A DNA stretch of 64,000 nucleotides from Rhodoferax mekongensis. Its GTDB lineage: Bacteria; Pseudomonadota; Gammaproteobacteria; Burkholderiales; Burkholderiaceae_C. A model generated the notes under the pieces. The model was not told the DNA's origin. It made no database searches and worked only from the letters and a program-made list of their open reading frames with translations. The stretch covers positions 1,017,001 to 1,081,000 of the forward strand of contig NZ_CP132507.1 in the NCBI RefSeq assembly GCF_032191775.1, written 5' to 3'. How positions within the stretch are numbered: position 1 is the first letter of the stretch; the number at the start of each line of letters is the position of its first letter. The translations under genes were made by a program, and so were the position numbers. This document shows, piece by piece, positions 45,054-53,849 of the stretch.

Positions 45054-47006
45054 ATGGGTACGCACACGACATTTCCGCAGCTTCTGCTGCAGCACGCGAG
45101 TCAGCGCCCGCAGGCCGCTGCCATGCGCGAAAAGGAATACGGCATCTGGCAATCACTGAGCTGGGGTGACCTGGCCGTGATGGTGGAGCATCTCGCCGCC
45201 GGGCTGCATCAAGCAGGTTTGCAGCGCGGTGACCACATGGTGGTAGTGGGCGCCAACCGCCCCCGCCTGTACGCCACCATGCTGGCCGTCCAAAGCCTGG
45301 GCGCTGTGCCTATTCCGCTCTACCAGGATGCTGCATCCCCTGAATGCGTGTTTCCTATCAATAACGCTGAAGTGCGCTTTGCATTCGCTGAAGACCAGGA
45401 GCAGGTCGACAAGCTGCTGGAGGTGCGCGACCAGTGCCCGCAGCTTCAGTACATTTACTTTGACGACCCCCGCGGCCTGCGCAATTACGACCAGCCCGGA
45501 CTTGCCGCGGTGGATGAGCTGTTGGCTGCGGGCAAAGCGTTTGCCGGACTGCACCCCGCTTTTTTCAAGAGCGAGGTGGGGAAGATAGTGCACTCCGATG
45601 TCGCGGCCATGTTCTTTACTTCGGGCACCACCGGCAACCCCAAGGGCGTGGTGCATACGCACGACTCCTTGCTCAACCGGGCACGTGCAGGCGCTGAGTT
45701 CGACAAGCTCACGAGTGCCGAGGAAGTGCTGGCGTACATGCCCCCCGCATGGATCGGCCAGAACATCTTCAGCTACGCCCAGTGGTTGTCCTGTGGCTAT
45801 GTGGTGAATTGCCCTGAGAGCAGCGCGACGGCCACTATCGATCTGAAAGAAATCGGCCCGACCTATTACTTTGCGCCGCCAAGGGTGTTTGAGGGCATGC
45901 TCACCAGCGTGATGATCCGCATGGAAGATGCGGGCCGCATCAAGCGCAACATGTTCCATTACTTCATGAACGTGGCCAAGCGTGTGGGCCCCGCGTTGAT
46001 GGATGGGCTGGAGGTGTCGGGTGCAGACCGCGCCTTGTATGCCCTGGGCAATGTGTTTGTGTATGGCCCCTTGCGAAACACCCTGGGTCTCAGCCGCGTG
46101 CGCGTGGCCTATACCGCCGGTGAAGCCATCGGCCCGGACCTGTTTACCTTCTACCGCTCCATCGGCATCAACCTCAAGCAGCTCTATGGCTCGACCGAGA
46201 CCGCAGTGTTTGTGTGCCTGCAGCCGGACAACCAGGCCCGCGCCGACACGGTGGGCATTCCCTGCGAAGGCGTGGAGATCAAGGTGGCTGAGAACGGTGA
46301 GATCCTGGTCAAGTCGCCCGGCCTGCTCAAGGAGTACTACAAGAATCCAGCGGCGACTGCCGAGGTGTTGACGGCTGACGGCTGGTACCACACCAGTGAC
46401 GCAGGCTTCATCGATTCGCACGGCCACCTGAAGATCATCGACCGCGTCAAAGACGTGGGCCGCCTCAAAGGCGGTGCGTTCAACGATGCGATGTTTGCTC
46501 CCAAGTACGTGGAGAACAAGCTCAAGTTCTTCCAGCACATCAAGGAAGTGGTGGCTTATGGCGATGGCCGAGAGAAGGTATGTGTGCTCATCAACATCGA
46601 CTTTGATGCCGTAGGCAACTGGGCTGAGCGCCGCAATCTGCCGTATGCCGGCTACACCGATCTGGCCCAGAAGCCACAGGTGTACGACCTGATCAAAGAG
46701 TGCGTGGAGAAGGTCAATGCCGACCTGAGCGAGGATGCGCTGCTTGCTGGCAGCCAGATCAGCCGCTTCCTGGTGCTGCACAAAGAGCTGGATGCAGACG
46801 ATGGTGAATTGACCCGCACCAACAAGGTCCGCCGCGGCTTTATTGCTGAGAAGTACCAGGTGTTGGTGGATGCACTGTACGAGGGCAAGACCAGCCAGTT
46901 CATCGAGACCGTGGTGAAGTTTGAAGACGGCCGCACCGGCAGCGTCAGCGCCACGCTGCGCATCGAAGACACCAAAACCCTTGCCCCCGTAAAGGCTGCA
47001 GCATGA
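45054..47006 (+). CDS. AMP-dependent acyl-CoA synthetase
   Basis: The 650-residue ligase shows the AMP-binding motif MFFTSGTTGNPKGVVHTHDS, YGSTETAVFVC, and the C-terminal WYHTSDAGFIDSHGHL with IDRVKDVGRLKGGAF. The size, N-terminal FPQLLLQHASQRPQA and C-terminal layout are those of long-chain or aromatic acid CoA ligases. GAGGTGA lies seven bases before the ATG. It starts an operon with a full Liv importer and a second CoA ligase, so it probably activates an imported acid. The substrate cannot be read from the sequence. Confidence 0.88.
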   Translation: MGTHTTFPQLLLQHASQRPQAAAMREKEYGIWQSLSWGDLAVMVEHLAAGLHQAGLQRGDHMVVVGANRPRLYATMLAVQSLGAVPIPLYQDAASPECVFPINNAEVRFAFAEDQEQVDKLLEVRDQCPQLQYIYFDDPRGLRNYDQPGLAAVDELLAAGKAFAGLHPAFFKSEVGKIVHSDVAAMFFTSGTTGNPKGVVHTHDSLLNRARAGAEFDKLTSAEEVLAYMPPAWIGQNIFSYAQWLSCGYVVNCPESSATATIDLKEIGPTYYFAPPRVFEGMLTSVMIRMEDAGRIKRNMFHYFMNVAKRVGPALMDGLEVSGADRALYALGNVFVYGPLRNTLGLSRVRVAYTAGEAIGPDLFTFYRSIGINLKQLYGSTETAVFVCLQPDNQARADTVGIPCEGVEIKVAENGEILVKSPGLLKEYYKNPAATAEVLTADGWYHTSDAGFIDSHGHLKIIDRVKDVGRLKGGAFNDAMFAPKYVENKLKFFQHIKEVVAYGDGREKVCVLINIDFDAVGNWAERRNLPYAGYTDLAQKPQVYDLIKECVEKVNADLSEDALLAGSQISRFLVLHKELDADDGELTRTNKVRRGFIAEKYQVLVDALYEGKTSQFIETVVKFEDGRTGSVSATLRIEDTKTLAPVKAAA

Positions 47007-47788
47007 GCGATAAAAAGATCGGCGACGTCATTCTGGACGTCAAAAACATATCCTTGCGTTTCGGTGGCTTGAAGGCGCTGACCGACATCAGCTTCGATGT
47101 GCGGGAACATGAGATTCGCGCCATCATCGGCCCCAACGGCGCCGGCAAAAGCTCGATGCTGAACTGCATCAACGGGGTCTACTCCCCGCAGGAAGGGGCC
47201 ATCACTTTCCGCGGGCAGCAGTTCAAGCACATGGACAGCCACCAAGTGGCCACCATGGGCATAGGCCGCACCTTTCAGAACCTAGCCTTGTTCAAGGGCA
47301 TGAGCGTGCTGGACAACATCATGTCCGGGCGCAACCTCAAGATCAAAAGCAACATCCTGATGCAGGCCCTGCGCATCGGCCCGGCCGAGCGGGAAGAGAT
47401 CCAGCACCGCGAGGCGGTGGAGCGCATCATCGATTTCCTGGAAATCCAGGCCTACCGCAAGACGCCTGTGGGTCAGCTGCCTTACGGCCTGCAAAAGCGG
47501 GTCGACTTGGGTCGCGCGCTGGCGATGGAACCCCAAGTGCTGTTGCTCGATGAGCCCATGGCCGGCATGAACGTCGAAGAGAAGCAGGACATGTGCCGCT
47601 TCGTGCTCGATGTGAATGATGAGTTCGGCACGACGGTAGTGTTGATCGAGCACGACATGGGCGTGGTGATGGACATCAGCGACCGCGTGGTGGTGCTGGA
47701 CTACGGCAAAAAAATCGGCGATGGCACCCCGGACGAAGTGCGCAACAACGCAGACGTGATTAGCGCCTACCTCGGCACCAGCCACTGA
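47003..47788 (+). CDS. livG: Liv-type ABC transporter ATPase, LivG (second system)
   Basis: The 261-residue ATPase has Walker A GPNGAGKSS, Q-loop region IGRTFQNLALF, signature region LPYGLQKRVDLGRALA, Walker B LLLDEPMAGMN, and switch VLIEHDMGVVMD. Its ATG overlaps the CoA ligase stop (ATGA), so translation is coupled. It is a separate paralogue of the LivG at 10185, not a copy: the sequences differ widely. It is followed 11 bases later by the permease gene. Confidence 0.92.
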   Translation: MSDKKIGDVILDVKNISLRFGGLKALTDISFDVREHEIRAIIGPNGAGKSSMLNCINGVYSPQEGAITFRGQQFKHMDSHQVATMGIGRTFQNLALFKGMSVLDNIMSGRNLKIKSNILMQALRIGPAEREEIQHREAVERIIDFLEIQAYRKTPVGQLPYGLQKRVDLGRALAMEPQVLLLDEPMAGMNVEEKQDMCRFVLDVNDEFGTTVVLIEHDMGVVMDISDRVVVLDYGKKIGDGTPDEVRNNADVISAYLGTSH

Positions 47789-47799
47789 AAGAAAACACC

Positions 47800-48729
47800 A
47801 TGGCTTTTTTCCTTGAAACCTTACTCGGCGGCCTGATGGCCGGCATGTTGTATTCGCTGGTCGCACTGGGCTTTGTGCTGATTTTCAAAGCCTCAGGCGT
47901 CTTTAACTTTGCCCAAGGTGCGATGGTGCTGTTTGCCGCTTTGGCGATGGCGCGCTTCGCGGAATGGATTCCGGTGTATCTGGGCATCACTTCCCCGGTG
48001 GCGGCCAACGTGCTGGCCTTTGTGGGTGCGGGCGTTGTGATGTTTGTGGTGGCCTGGATCATTGAGCGCCTGGTATTGCGCCATCTGGTGAATCAGGAAG
48101 GCACCACCTTGCTGATGGCCACCCTGGGTATCACTTACTTCATGGAAGGGCTGGGCCAAAGCATCTTCGGCAGCAGCATCTACAAGATCGATATCGGCAT
48201 GCCCAAGGACCCGGTGATGATTCTGGAGAGTACCTTTGAAGGCGGCATCCTGATCAACAAGGAAGACTTTTATGCCGCCATCATCGCTGCTGCACTGGTG
48301 GCCCTGCTGAGCGTGTTTTTCCAGAAAACAGCAACGGGCCGCGCCCTGCGCGCCGTGGCGGATGACCACCAGGCGGCGCAGTCCATCGGTATTCCACTCA
48401 ACCGCATCTGGGTCATCGTCTGGTGCGTGGCCGGTGTGGTGGCCCTTGTGGCCGGAATGATCTGGGGCAGCAAGCTGGGCGTGCAGTTTTCACTGACTAC
48501 CGTGGCCTTGCGTGCGCTGCCGGTGGTGATTCTGGGGGGGCTCACCTCGGTACCCGGTGCGATCGTGGGCGGCTTGATCATCGGCGTGGGCGAAAAGCTG
48601 TCCGAGGTGTACCTCGGGCCTTATGTGGGTGGCGGTATTGAAATCTGGTTCGCCTATGTGTTGGCGCTGGGCTTCCTGCTGATCCGGCCCCAAGGCTTGT
48701 TCGGCGAAAAAATTATTGACCGCGTATGA
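47800..48729 (+). CDS. livH: Liv-type ABC transporter permease, LivH (second system)
   Basis: The 309-residue membrane protein begins FFLETLLGGLMAGMLYSLVA and continues with FKASGVFNFAQGAMVLFAAL and a late GGLTSVPGAIVGGLIIG loop, the LivH pattern. It forms a channel with the LivM-like protein downstream. The gap to the next gene (161 bases) is unusually long for this operon and holds a 20-base inverted repeat with an inner hairpin. Confidence 0.92.
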   Translation: MAFFLETLLGGLMAGMLYSLVALGFVLIFKASGVFNFAQGAMVLFAALAMARFAEWIPVYLGITSPVAANVLAFVGAGVVMFVVAWIIERLVLRHLVNQEGTTLLMATLGITYFMEGLGQSIFGSSIYKIDIGMPKDPVMILESTFEGGILINKEDFYAAIIAAALVALLSVFFQKTATGRALRAVADDHQAAQSIGIPLNRIWVIVWCVAGVVALVAGMIWGSKLGVQFSLTTVALRALPVVILGGLTSVPGAIVGGLIIGVGEKLSEVYLGPYVGGGIEIWFAYVLALGFLLIRPQGLFGEKIIDRV

Positions 48730-48777
48730 CTTTCAATTTGCATCCATCTCTGCGCTCCATCGCGCTCATTCGGTGGC

Positions 48778-48859
48778 AGGGCGGTAGTGCGCTTTGCGTA
48801 GGTCAAGGAGGAGCCCGCAAAGCGGGCGGAGGACACGGAGCAAAGTGCGCTGCCGTCCT
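48778..48859. repeat. Long inverted repeat with nested hairpin between livH and livM
   Basis: Arms AGGGCGGTAGTGCGCTTTGC (48778-48797) and GCAAAGTGCGCTGCCGTCCT (48840-48859) pair with four mismatches, and a perfect inner hairpin GCCCGC-AAA-GCGGGC lies at 48813-48827. The element sits inside the operon. It could be a mobile inverted-repeat element, or an RNA structure that tunes expression of the downstream permease. Confidence 0.65.
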
Positions 48860-48890
48860 GACACTCAGCCAAAAGACTGCGAGATAAAAA

Positions 48891-49967
48891 ATGTTCTACA
48901 GAGAAAACGGCCAATTCAAAACCACCTACCGTGCGGACCAGCAGATATTTCCCATTCTGCAAGACCGCATGGCCATCGTGGCCCTGTTGCTGGTGGGCTT
49001 TGCGCTGGTGCCCATGTTGGCCAGCGACTACCTGTTCCGGGCGATTCTGATTCCCTTTTTGATCTTTTCACTGGCCGCTGTCGGCGTGAATATTCTGGTG
49101 GGCTTCTGCGGCCAGATTTCGCTGGGTTCCGGCGCTTTCATGGCGGTAGGGGCCTACGCGGCCTACAACTTCTTTGTACGCATTGAGGGCATGCCTTTGT
49201 TGGTCGCGCTGCTGCTGGGTGGCGTGAGCTCCATGCTGTTCGGCATGGTTTTCGGGCTGCCCAGTTTGCGCGTCAAGGGCTTGTATCTCGCGGTGGCCAC
49301 GCTGGCGGCGCAGTTTTTTGCGGACTGGATGTTCTTGCGCATTCAGTGGTTCACCAACAACTCGCCGTCTGGCTCGGTGTCGGTATCCAACTTGCAGGTA
49401 TTCGGCCTCTCGCTGGAGTCTCCCATGGCCAAGTACCTTTTTTGCCTGACGCTGCTGGTGCTGATTGCCTTGCTGGCCAAAAACCTGGTGCGTGGTGCCG
49501 TGGGGCGTGAGTGGATGGCGATCCGCGATATGGACGTGGCGGCTGCGGTGATCGGCATTCGCCCCATGTACGCCAAGCTGAGCGCGTTTGCCGTCAGCTC
49601 TTTCATCGTGGGTGTCGCCGGTGCCTTGTGGGGCTTCATTTACCTCGGCGCCTGGGAGCCAGCGGCCTTCTCGGTGGACCAGTCGTTCCGACTGCTGTTC
49701 ATGGTGATCATCGGCGGCATGGGCTCCATCATGGGCAGCTTCTTCGGTGCGGCTTTCATCGTGGTTTTGCCCATCTTCTTGAGTCAGTTCCTGCCGGCCT
49801 TGGCTGGCCTGTTCGGATTTGAGATTTCCACAGCCGCTGTCTCGCATGCCGAGCTGATGGTGTTCGGCGGACTGATTGTCTGGTTCCTGATCGTCGAGCC
49901 CCATGGCCTTGCCAAGCTGTGGTCCATCGGCAAACAGAAATTGCGTTTGTGGCCTTTCCCTCACTGA
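48891..49967 (+). CDS. livM: Liv-type ABC transporter permease, LivM (second system)
   Basis: The 358-residue protein has multiple membrane segments and the LivM block LVGFCGQISLGSGAFMAVGA. It is longer than the first LivM, with a short N-terminal extension YRENGQFKTTYRADQQ before the first membrane helix. A late GGMGSIMGSFFGAAFIV loop matches the family. It is followed by the binding-protein gene after 58 bases. Confidence 0.9.
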   Translation: MFYRENGQFKTTYRADQQIFPILQDRMAIVALLLVGFALVPMLASDYLFRAILIPFLIFSLAAVGVNILVGFCGQISLGSGAFMAVGAYAAYNFFVRIEGMPLLVALLLGGVSSMLFGMVFGLPSLRVKGLYLAVATLAAQFFADWMFLRIQWFTNNSPSGSVSVSNLQVFGLSLESPMAKYLFCLTLLVLIALLAKNLVRGAVGREWMAIRDMDVAAAVIGIRPMYAKLSAFAVSSFIVGVAGALWGFIYLGAWEPAAFSVDQSFRLLFMVIIGGMGSIMGSFFGAAFIVVLPIFLSQFLPALAGLFGFEISTAAVSHAELMVFGGLIVWFLIVEPHGLAKLWSIGKQKLRLWPFPH

Positions 49968-50025
49968 GGGCGGGTCAGGTTCCGTGTTTTCCCCGTGCTT
50001 CAACCACTTATTACAGGAGAGACAA

Positions 50026-51354
50026 ATGAAGCTTTCTAAACTCGTACTCGCAAGCACTCTGGTGGCTGCCGGTGCATCCGGCCTGATGGCAGGCAATGCT
50101 TTCGCGCAAGCCAAGGAGCAGTTCATTCCGGTGCTGTCGTACCGCACCGGGCCCTACGCGCCCAACGGTGTGCCATGGGCCAACGGCTATGTGGACTACA
50201 TCAAGCTCACCAATGCCCGCGGCGGCATCAATGGCGTGAAATTCAGCTTTGAAGAATGCGAAACCGGCTATGACACAGCCCGCAGCGTGGAGTGCTATGA
50301 GCGCCTGAAGGGCAAGGGGGCATCGTTTGTGCAACCCCTGTCCACTGGCGCTACGTTCGCGATTACCGAAAAAGCACCTGCGGACAAGATCCCTGTGGTG
50401 ACAGTAGGCTATGGCCGTAGTGAAAGCGCGGATGGTTCCGTCTTCAAGTGGAACTTCCCCATTGCCGGAACTTACTGGGTGGCTGCAGATGCCATCATGC
50501 AAGCCATCGCCAAGAAGGAAGGCGGTTTCGACAAGCTCAAAGGCAAGAAGATTTCGCTGGTCTACCACGACAGCCCGTTCGGCAAAGAGCCTATCCCCTT
50601 GTTGCAAGAGCGTGCAGCCATGCACGGCTTCAACCTTACCCTGTTGCCCGTGACGGCCCCCGGCGTGGAGCAAAAGGCCACTTGGCTGCAGGTGCGCCAG
50701 AACCGTCCTGACTACGTGGTCCTGTGGGGCTGGGGTGTGATGAACTCCACCGCCATCAAGGAAGCACAAGCCACCGGCTACCCCCGCGAAAAGATGTACG
50801 GCGTGTGGTGGGCCGGTGCTGAGCCGGACGTCAAGGACGTGGCCGACGGCGCCAAGGGCTACAACGCCGTGACCATGCAGCACGGTGCCGAACCCAACTC
50901 CAAGTTGGTCAAGGACGTGATGGCCATGGTGCACGGCAAGGGGCAGGGCACCGGACCGAAAGAAGAAGTCGGCCAGGTGCTCTACATGCGCGGTGCCATG
51001 AGCGCCATGCTGGCGATCGAAGGCGTGCGCGCTGCACAAGACCGCTTCGGCAAAGGTAAGGTCATGACCGGTGAGCAGATCCGTTGGGGTCTGGAGAACC
51101 TGAACCTTACCCAGCCCAAGCTGGATGCACTCGGCTTTGCCGGCGTGATGCGCCCCATCAGCACCTCGTGCATGGATCACATGGGTGCGTCCTGGGCCCG
51201 TATCCATACCTGGGACGGCACGAAGTGGCAATTCACCTCAGATTGGCTGCAAGGCGATGAGCAAATCATCAAGCCCTTGGTCAAGACTACCGCTGCCAAG
51301 TACGCCGCAGAGAAGAAGCTGACTGCCCGCACACCTGCGGACTGCCAGTCTTGA
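50026..51354 (+). CDS. livK: Periplasmic ligand-binding protein of second Liv-type importer
   Basis: The 442-residue receptor has a signal peptide (MKLSKLVLASTLVAAGASGL to FAQ) and the fold opening FIPVLSYRTGPYAPNGVPWA, then VKFSFEECETGYDTARSVEC. AGGAGAG precedes the ATG by five bases. At about 415 mature residues it is longer than the LivK at 12859. Its position between two permeases and a second ATPase, inside a CoA-ligase operon, suggests it captures an acid or aromatic compound. Four strong hairpins follow its stop. Confidence 0.88.
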   Translation: MKLSKLVLASTLVAAGASGLMAGNAFAQAKEQFIPVLSYRTGPYAPNGVPWANGYVDYIKLTNARGGINGVKFSFEECETGYDTARSVECYERLKGKGASFVQPLSTGATFAITEKAPADKIPVVTVGYGRSESADGSVFKWNFPIAGTYWVAADAIMQAIAKKEGGFDKLKGKKISLVYHDSPFGKEPIPLLQERAAMHGFNLTLLPVTAPGVEQKATWLQVRQNRPDYVVLWGWGVMNSTAIKEAQATGYPREKMYGVWWAGAEPDVKDVADGAKGYNAVTMQHGAEPNSKLVKDVMAMVHGKGQGTGPKEEVGQVLYMRGAMSAMLAIEGVRAAQDRFGKGKVMTGEQIRWGLENLNLTQPKLDALGFAGVMRPISTSCMDHMGASWARIHTWDGTKWQFTSDWLQGDEQIIKPLVKTTAAKYAAEKKLTARTPADCQS

Positions 51355-51487
51355 TCTGCTGTGCAGATCAAGACGGCAGTTTTGCTGTCCTGACTGCACC
51401 CTCCCCAACCCCTCCCGCTGAGCGGGAGGGGAAGCGGCCCTGACGGGCCGCCAATCGACAGGCTTGCTGCGCAGGTCTGTCGATTGG
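51349..51487 (+). other. Array of four RNA hairpins between livK and livF
   Basis: Four perfect stems follow one another: TCTTGATCTGC/GCAGATCAAGA at 51349-51373 (overlapping the livK stop), CCCCTCCCGCT/AGCGGGAGGGG at 51409-51431, GCGGCCC/GGGCCGC at 51434-51451, and CCAATCGACAG/CTGTCGATTGG at 51451-51487. None has a T-run, so they are not simple terminators. In other transporter operons such structures protect the mRNA of the binding protein from decay and lower expression of the following genes. Confidence 0.75.
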
Positions 51488-51500
51488 TAAAGGCGAACCT

Positions 51501-52310
51501 ATGGAACCGAAAAACATCGTTCTCAACGTGAATGGCATTGAGGTCATTTACAACCACGTCATTCTGGTACTCAAGGGGGTTTCCCTTCAGGTGCCCGAAG
51601 GCGGCATCGTGGCCATCCTTGGGGGCAATGGGGCGGGCAAAACGACGACCTTGCGAGCTGTGTCCAACCTGTTGGCGGGCGAGCGGGGTGAAGTCACCAA
51701 GGGCAGCATTGAGCTGCGCGGTGAACGCATCGAAAACCTGAGCCCTGCCGATCTGGTGCAACGCGGTGTGGTGCAGGTGATGGAGGGGCGCCATTGTTTT
51801 GCCCACCTGACCATCGAAGAAAACCTGTTGACCGGCGGCTACACCCGCAAGAGCAAGGCCGAGGTGGCGGCTAACCTCGAAAAGGTCTACAACTACTTCC
51901 CCCGCCTCAAAACCCGCCGTACCAGCCAGGCGGCTTACACCTCCGGTGGTGAGCAGCAGATGTGCGCTATCGGCCGCGCGCTCATGGCCAACCCCAGTAT
52001 GGTGCTTCTGGATGAACCCTCCATGGGCCTGGCGCCACAGATCGTGGAAGAGGTATTTGAGATCGTGAAAGACCTCAACGCCAAAGAGCGGGTCACTTTC
52101 CTGCTGGCCGAGCAGAACACCAACATGGCGCTGAAATACGCTGACTACGGCTACATCATGGAAAGCGGTCGTGTGGTGATGGACGGTGCGGCAGAAGATT
52201 TGCGTACCAATGAAGACGTCAAGGAGTTCTACCTCGGCATGGGTGGCGGTGAACGCAAGAGCTTCAAGGATGTGAAGAGCTACAAGCGCCGCAAGCGCTG
52301 GTTGGCCTGA
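51501..52310 (+). CDS. livF: Liv-type ABC transporter ATPase, LivF (second system)
   Basis: The 269-residue ATPase has Walker A GGNGAGKTT, the family phrase MEGRHCFAHLTIEENL, signature TSGGEQQMCAIGRALM, Walker B MVLLDEPSMGLAP and the switch LLAEQNTNMAL. A basic C-terminal tail (KSYKRRKRW) is a few residues longer than usual. It starts 13 bases after the last hairpin. It completes the second Liv system. Confidence 0.92.
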   Translation: MEPKNIVLNVNGIEVIYNHVILVLKGVSLQVPEGGIVAILGGNGAGKTTTLRAVSNLLAGERGEVTKGSIELRGERIENLSPADLVQRGVVQVMEGRHCFAHLTIEENLLTGGYTRKSKAEVAANLEKVYNYFPRLKTRRTSQAAYTSGGEQQMCAIGRALMANPSMVLLDEPSMGLAPQIVEEVFEIVKDLNAKERVTFLLAEQNTNMALKYADYGYIMESGRVVMDGAAEDLRTNEDVKEFYLGMGGGERKSFKDVKSYKRRKRWLA

Positions 52311-52321
52311 TGTCTTGATAG

Positions 52322-52378
52322 AAAAGTGCTGCTGGCGCCCGTTGAATGTGCGCGAGTAGCTCCTGAAATAATAGCAAA
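52322..52378 (-). repeat. Hairpin repeat, copy 7 (reverse orientation)
   Basis: On the minus strand it reads TTGCTATTATTTCAGGAGCT, then ACTCGCGCACATTCAACGGG and CGCCAGCAGC. It lies between livF and the second CoA ligase gene within the operon. It is the only copy in this orientation. Confidence 0.8.
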
Positions 52379-52396
52379 TCAGCTGACGGAGAGCCT

Positions 52397-53650
52397 ATGA
52401 CCCCCGCCTACGACGCCCTGGAAATCCGTTCGCAGGCCGAGCGCGATGCTGCCCACATGTCGGCACTTCCCCGGCAGGTCGCCCACGCGCAGCAACACAG
52501 TCCGGCGTTTGCCTCCATCCTGCAGGGCGTGGACGCTGCCAGCATTACCGACCGTGCGGCACTGGCGCGACTGCCGGTGACCCGCAAATCCGAGTTGCAG
52601 GCGTTGCAGCAGGCTGCGCGCCAACAGGGCGGAAACGTGTTCGGTGGTTTCAGTGCCATTGGGTTCGGCAGCGCCATGACCCGCGTGTTTGCCAGCCCGG
52701 GCCCCATTTATGAGCCCGAAGGCACAGCGCGCGATTACTGGCGCATGGCTCGGGCCATCTACGCGGCGGGCTTTCGTCCCGGCGAGCTGATTCACAACAG
52801 CTTCAGCTACCACTTTGTGCCCGCCGGCTCCATGATGGAGACAGGTGCCCATGCCTTGGGGTGCACGGTGTTTCCAGGCGGCACCGGTCAGACCGAGCAG
52901 CAAGTTCAGGCCATGGCCGAGTTGCAGCCTGCCGGCTACATCGGCACGCCCAGCTTCCTGAAAATCATTCTCGAGAAGGCGCTGGAAATGGGCGTGGCCC
53001 TGCCCACCGTGCGCAAGGCCATGTTCGGTGGCGAGGCGTTTCCACCATCGTTGCGTGACTGGTTCACCGCCCACGGGGTGGATGGTTACCAGTGCTATGC
53101 CACGGCGGATTTGGGTCTGATTGCCTACGAGACCACTGCGCGTGAAGGGTTGGTGCTGGATGAGCAGGTGATCGTGGAGATCGTGCGGCCCGGCACCGGT
53201 GACCCGGTGCCCGAAGGTGAAGTGGGCGAGTTGGTGGTGACCAGTCTGAACCCGGACTACCCCTTGATCCGTTTCGGCACCGGCGACCTTTCAGCGGTTC
53301 TGGCCGGGCAGTGCCCGACCGGGCGTACCAACACCCGCATCAAAGGCTGGATGGGGCGTGCCGACCAAACCACCAAGGTGCGAGGCATGTTTGTGCACCC
53401 CAAGCAGGTGGATGAAGTGGCCAAGCGTTTCCCTGAAGTGCACAAGGCCCGTTTGGTGGTCAGCGGTGAAATGGCCAATGACCAGATGACCCTGATGCTG
53501 GAGGTTGCAGGTCAACCCGAAGGCCTGGCGCAGCGTGTGGCGGATGCGGTGCGCGATGTGACCAAGCTGCGTGGGGATGTGCAACTGTTGTCTCCGGGCA
53601 GCCTGCCCAATGACGGCAAAGTCATCGAAGACGCACGCAGTTACCGCTGA
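52397..53650 (+). CDS. Phenylacetate-CoA ligase-like AMP-binding enzyme
   Basis: The 417-residue protein resembles the PaaK-type ligase group: RLPVTRKSELQALQQAARQQ, GFSAIGFGSAMTRVFASPGP, NSFSYHFVPAGSMMETGAH, GGEAFPPSLRDWF and QCYATADLGLIAYET are in the order of that family, and GWMGRADQTTKVRGMFVHPK is the C-terminal hinge region. It is shorter than the upstream ligase and should activate an aromatic or small acid. It ends the operon, just before a terminator. Substrate unknown. Confidence 0.82.
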   Translation: MTPAYDALEIRSQAERDAAHMSALPRQVAHAQQHSPAFASILQGVDAASITDRAALARLPVTRKSELQALQQAARQQGGNVFGGFSAIGFGSAMTRVFASPGPIYEPEGTARDYWRMARAIYAAGFRPGELIHNSFSYHFVPAGSMMETGAHALGCTVFPGGTGQTEQQVQAMAELQPAGYIGTPSFLKIILEKALEMGVALPTVRKAMFGGEAFPPSLRDWFTAHGVDGYQCYATADLGLIAYETTAREGLVLDEQVIVEIVRPGTGDPVPEGEVGELVVTSLNPDYPLIRFGTGDLSAVLAGQCPTGRTNTRIKGWMGRADQTTKVRGMFVHPKQVDEVAKRFPEVHKARLVVSGEMANDQMTLMLEVAGQPEGLAQRVADAVRDVTKLRGDVQLLSPGSLPNDGKVIEDARSYR

Positions 53651-53654
53651 GCTG

Positions 53655-53684
53655 GAGGCCCGCTGTTGCGGGCCTCAGGGTTTT
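53655..53684 (+). terminator. Rho-independent terminator after the CoA-ligase/Liv operon
   Basis: The stem GAGGCCCGC-TGTT-GCGGGCCTC (53655-53676) is followed by AGGGTTTT. It starts four bases after the stop codon of the phenylacetate-CoA ligase-like gene and separates the operon from the following receptor gene. Confidence 0.8.
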
Positions 53685-53790
53685 CCCGAGCTGTTGAACA
53701 CCACAGTTCCCCCCCGCGCCGGACCCGATAACCTTGCTTCTGCGGGAATGCTCATTCTCATTTTTAATAGCCCCGCGAGCTAGGTGCTTA

Positions 53791-53811
53791 CCACATGACA
53801 CGGTCACGTGG
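53791..53811. promoter_or_regulatory. Imperfect palindrome upstream of the Bug receptor gene
   Basis: CCACATGAC-ACG-GTCACGTGG pairs with one mismatch per arm. It lies about 40 bases before the start of the receptor gene, so an operator or promoter element is possible. Confidence 0.35.
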
Positions 53812-53849
53812 GGCGGGCTAGACTGCATCCATTAACCAGGAGACAAACC

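Noticed and set aside
45153..46781. Very long minus-strand open frame opposite the acyl-CoA synthetase
   Set aside because: The plus strand encodes a full AMP-binding enzyme; the antisense frame is a GC-bias artefact rich in His and Gly with no domain.
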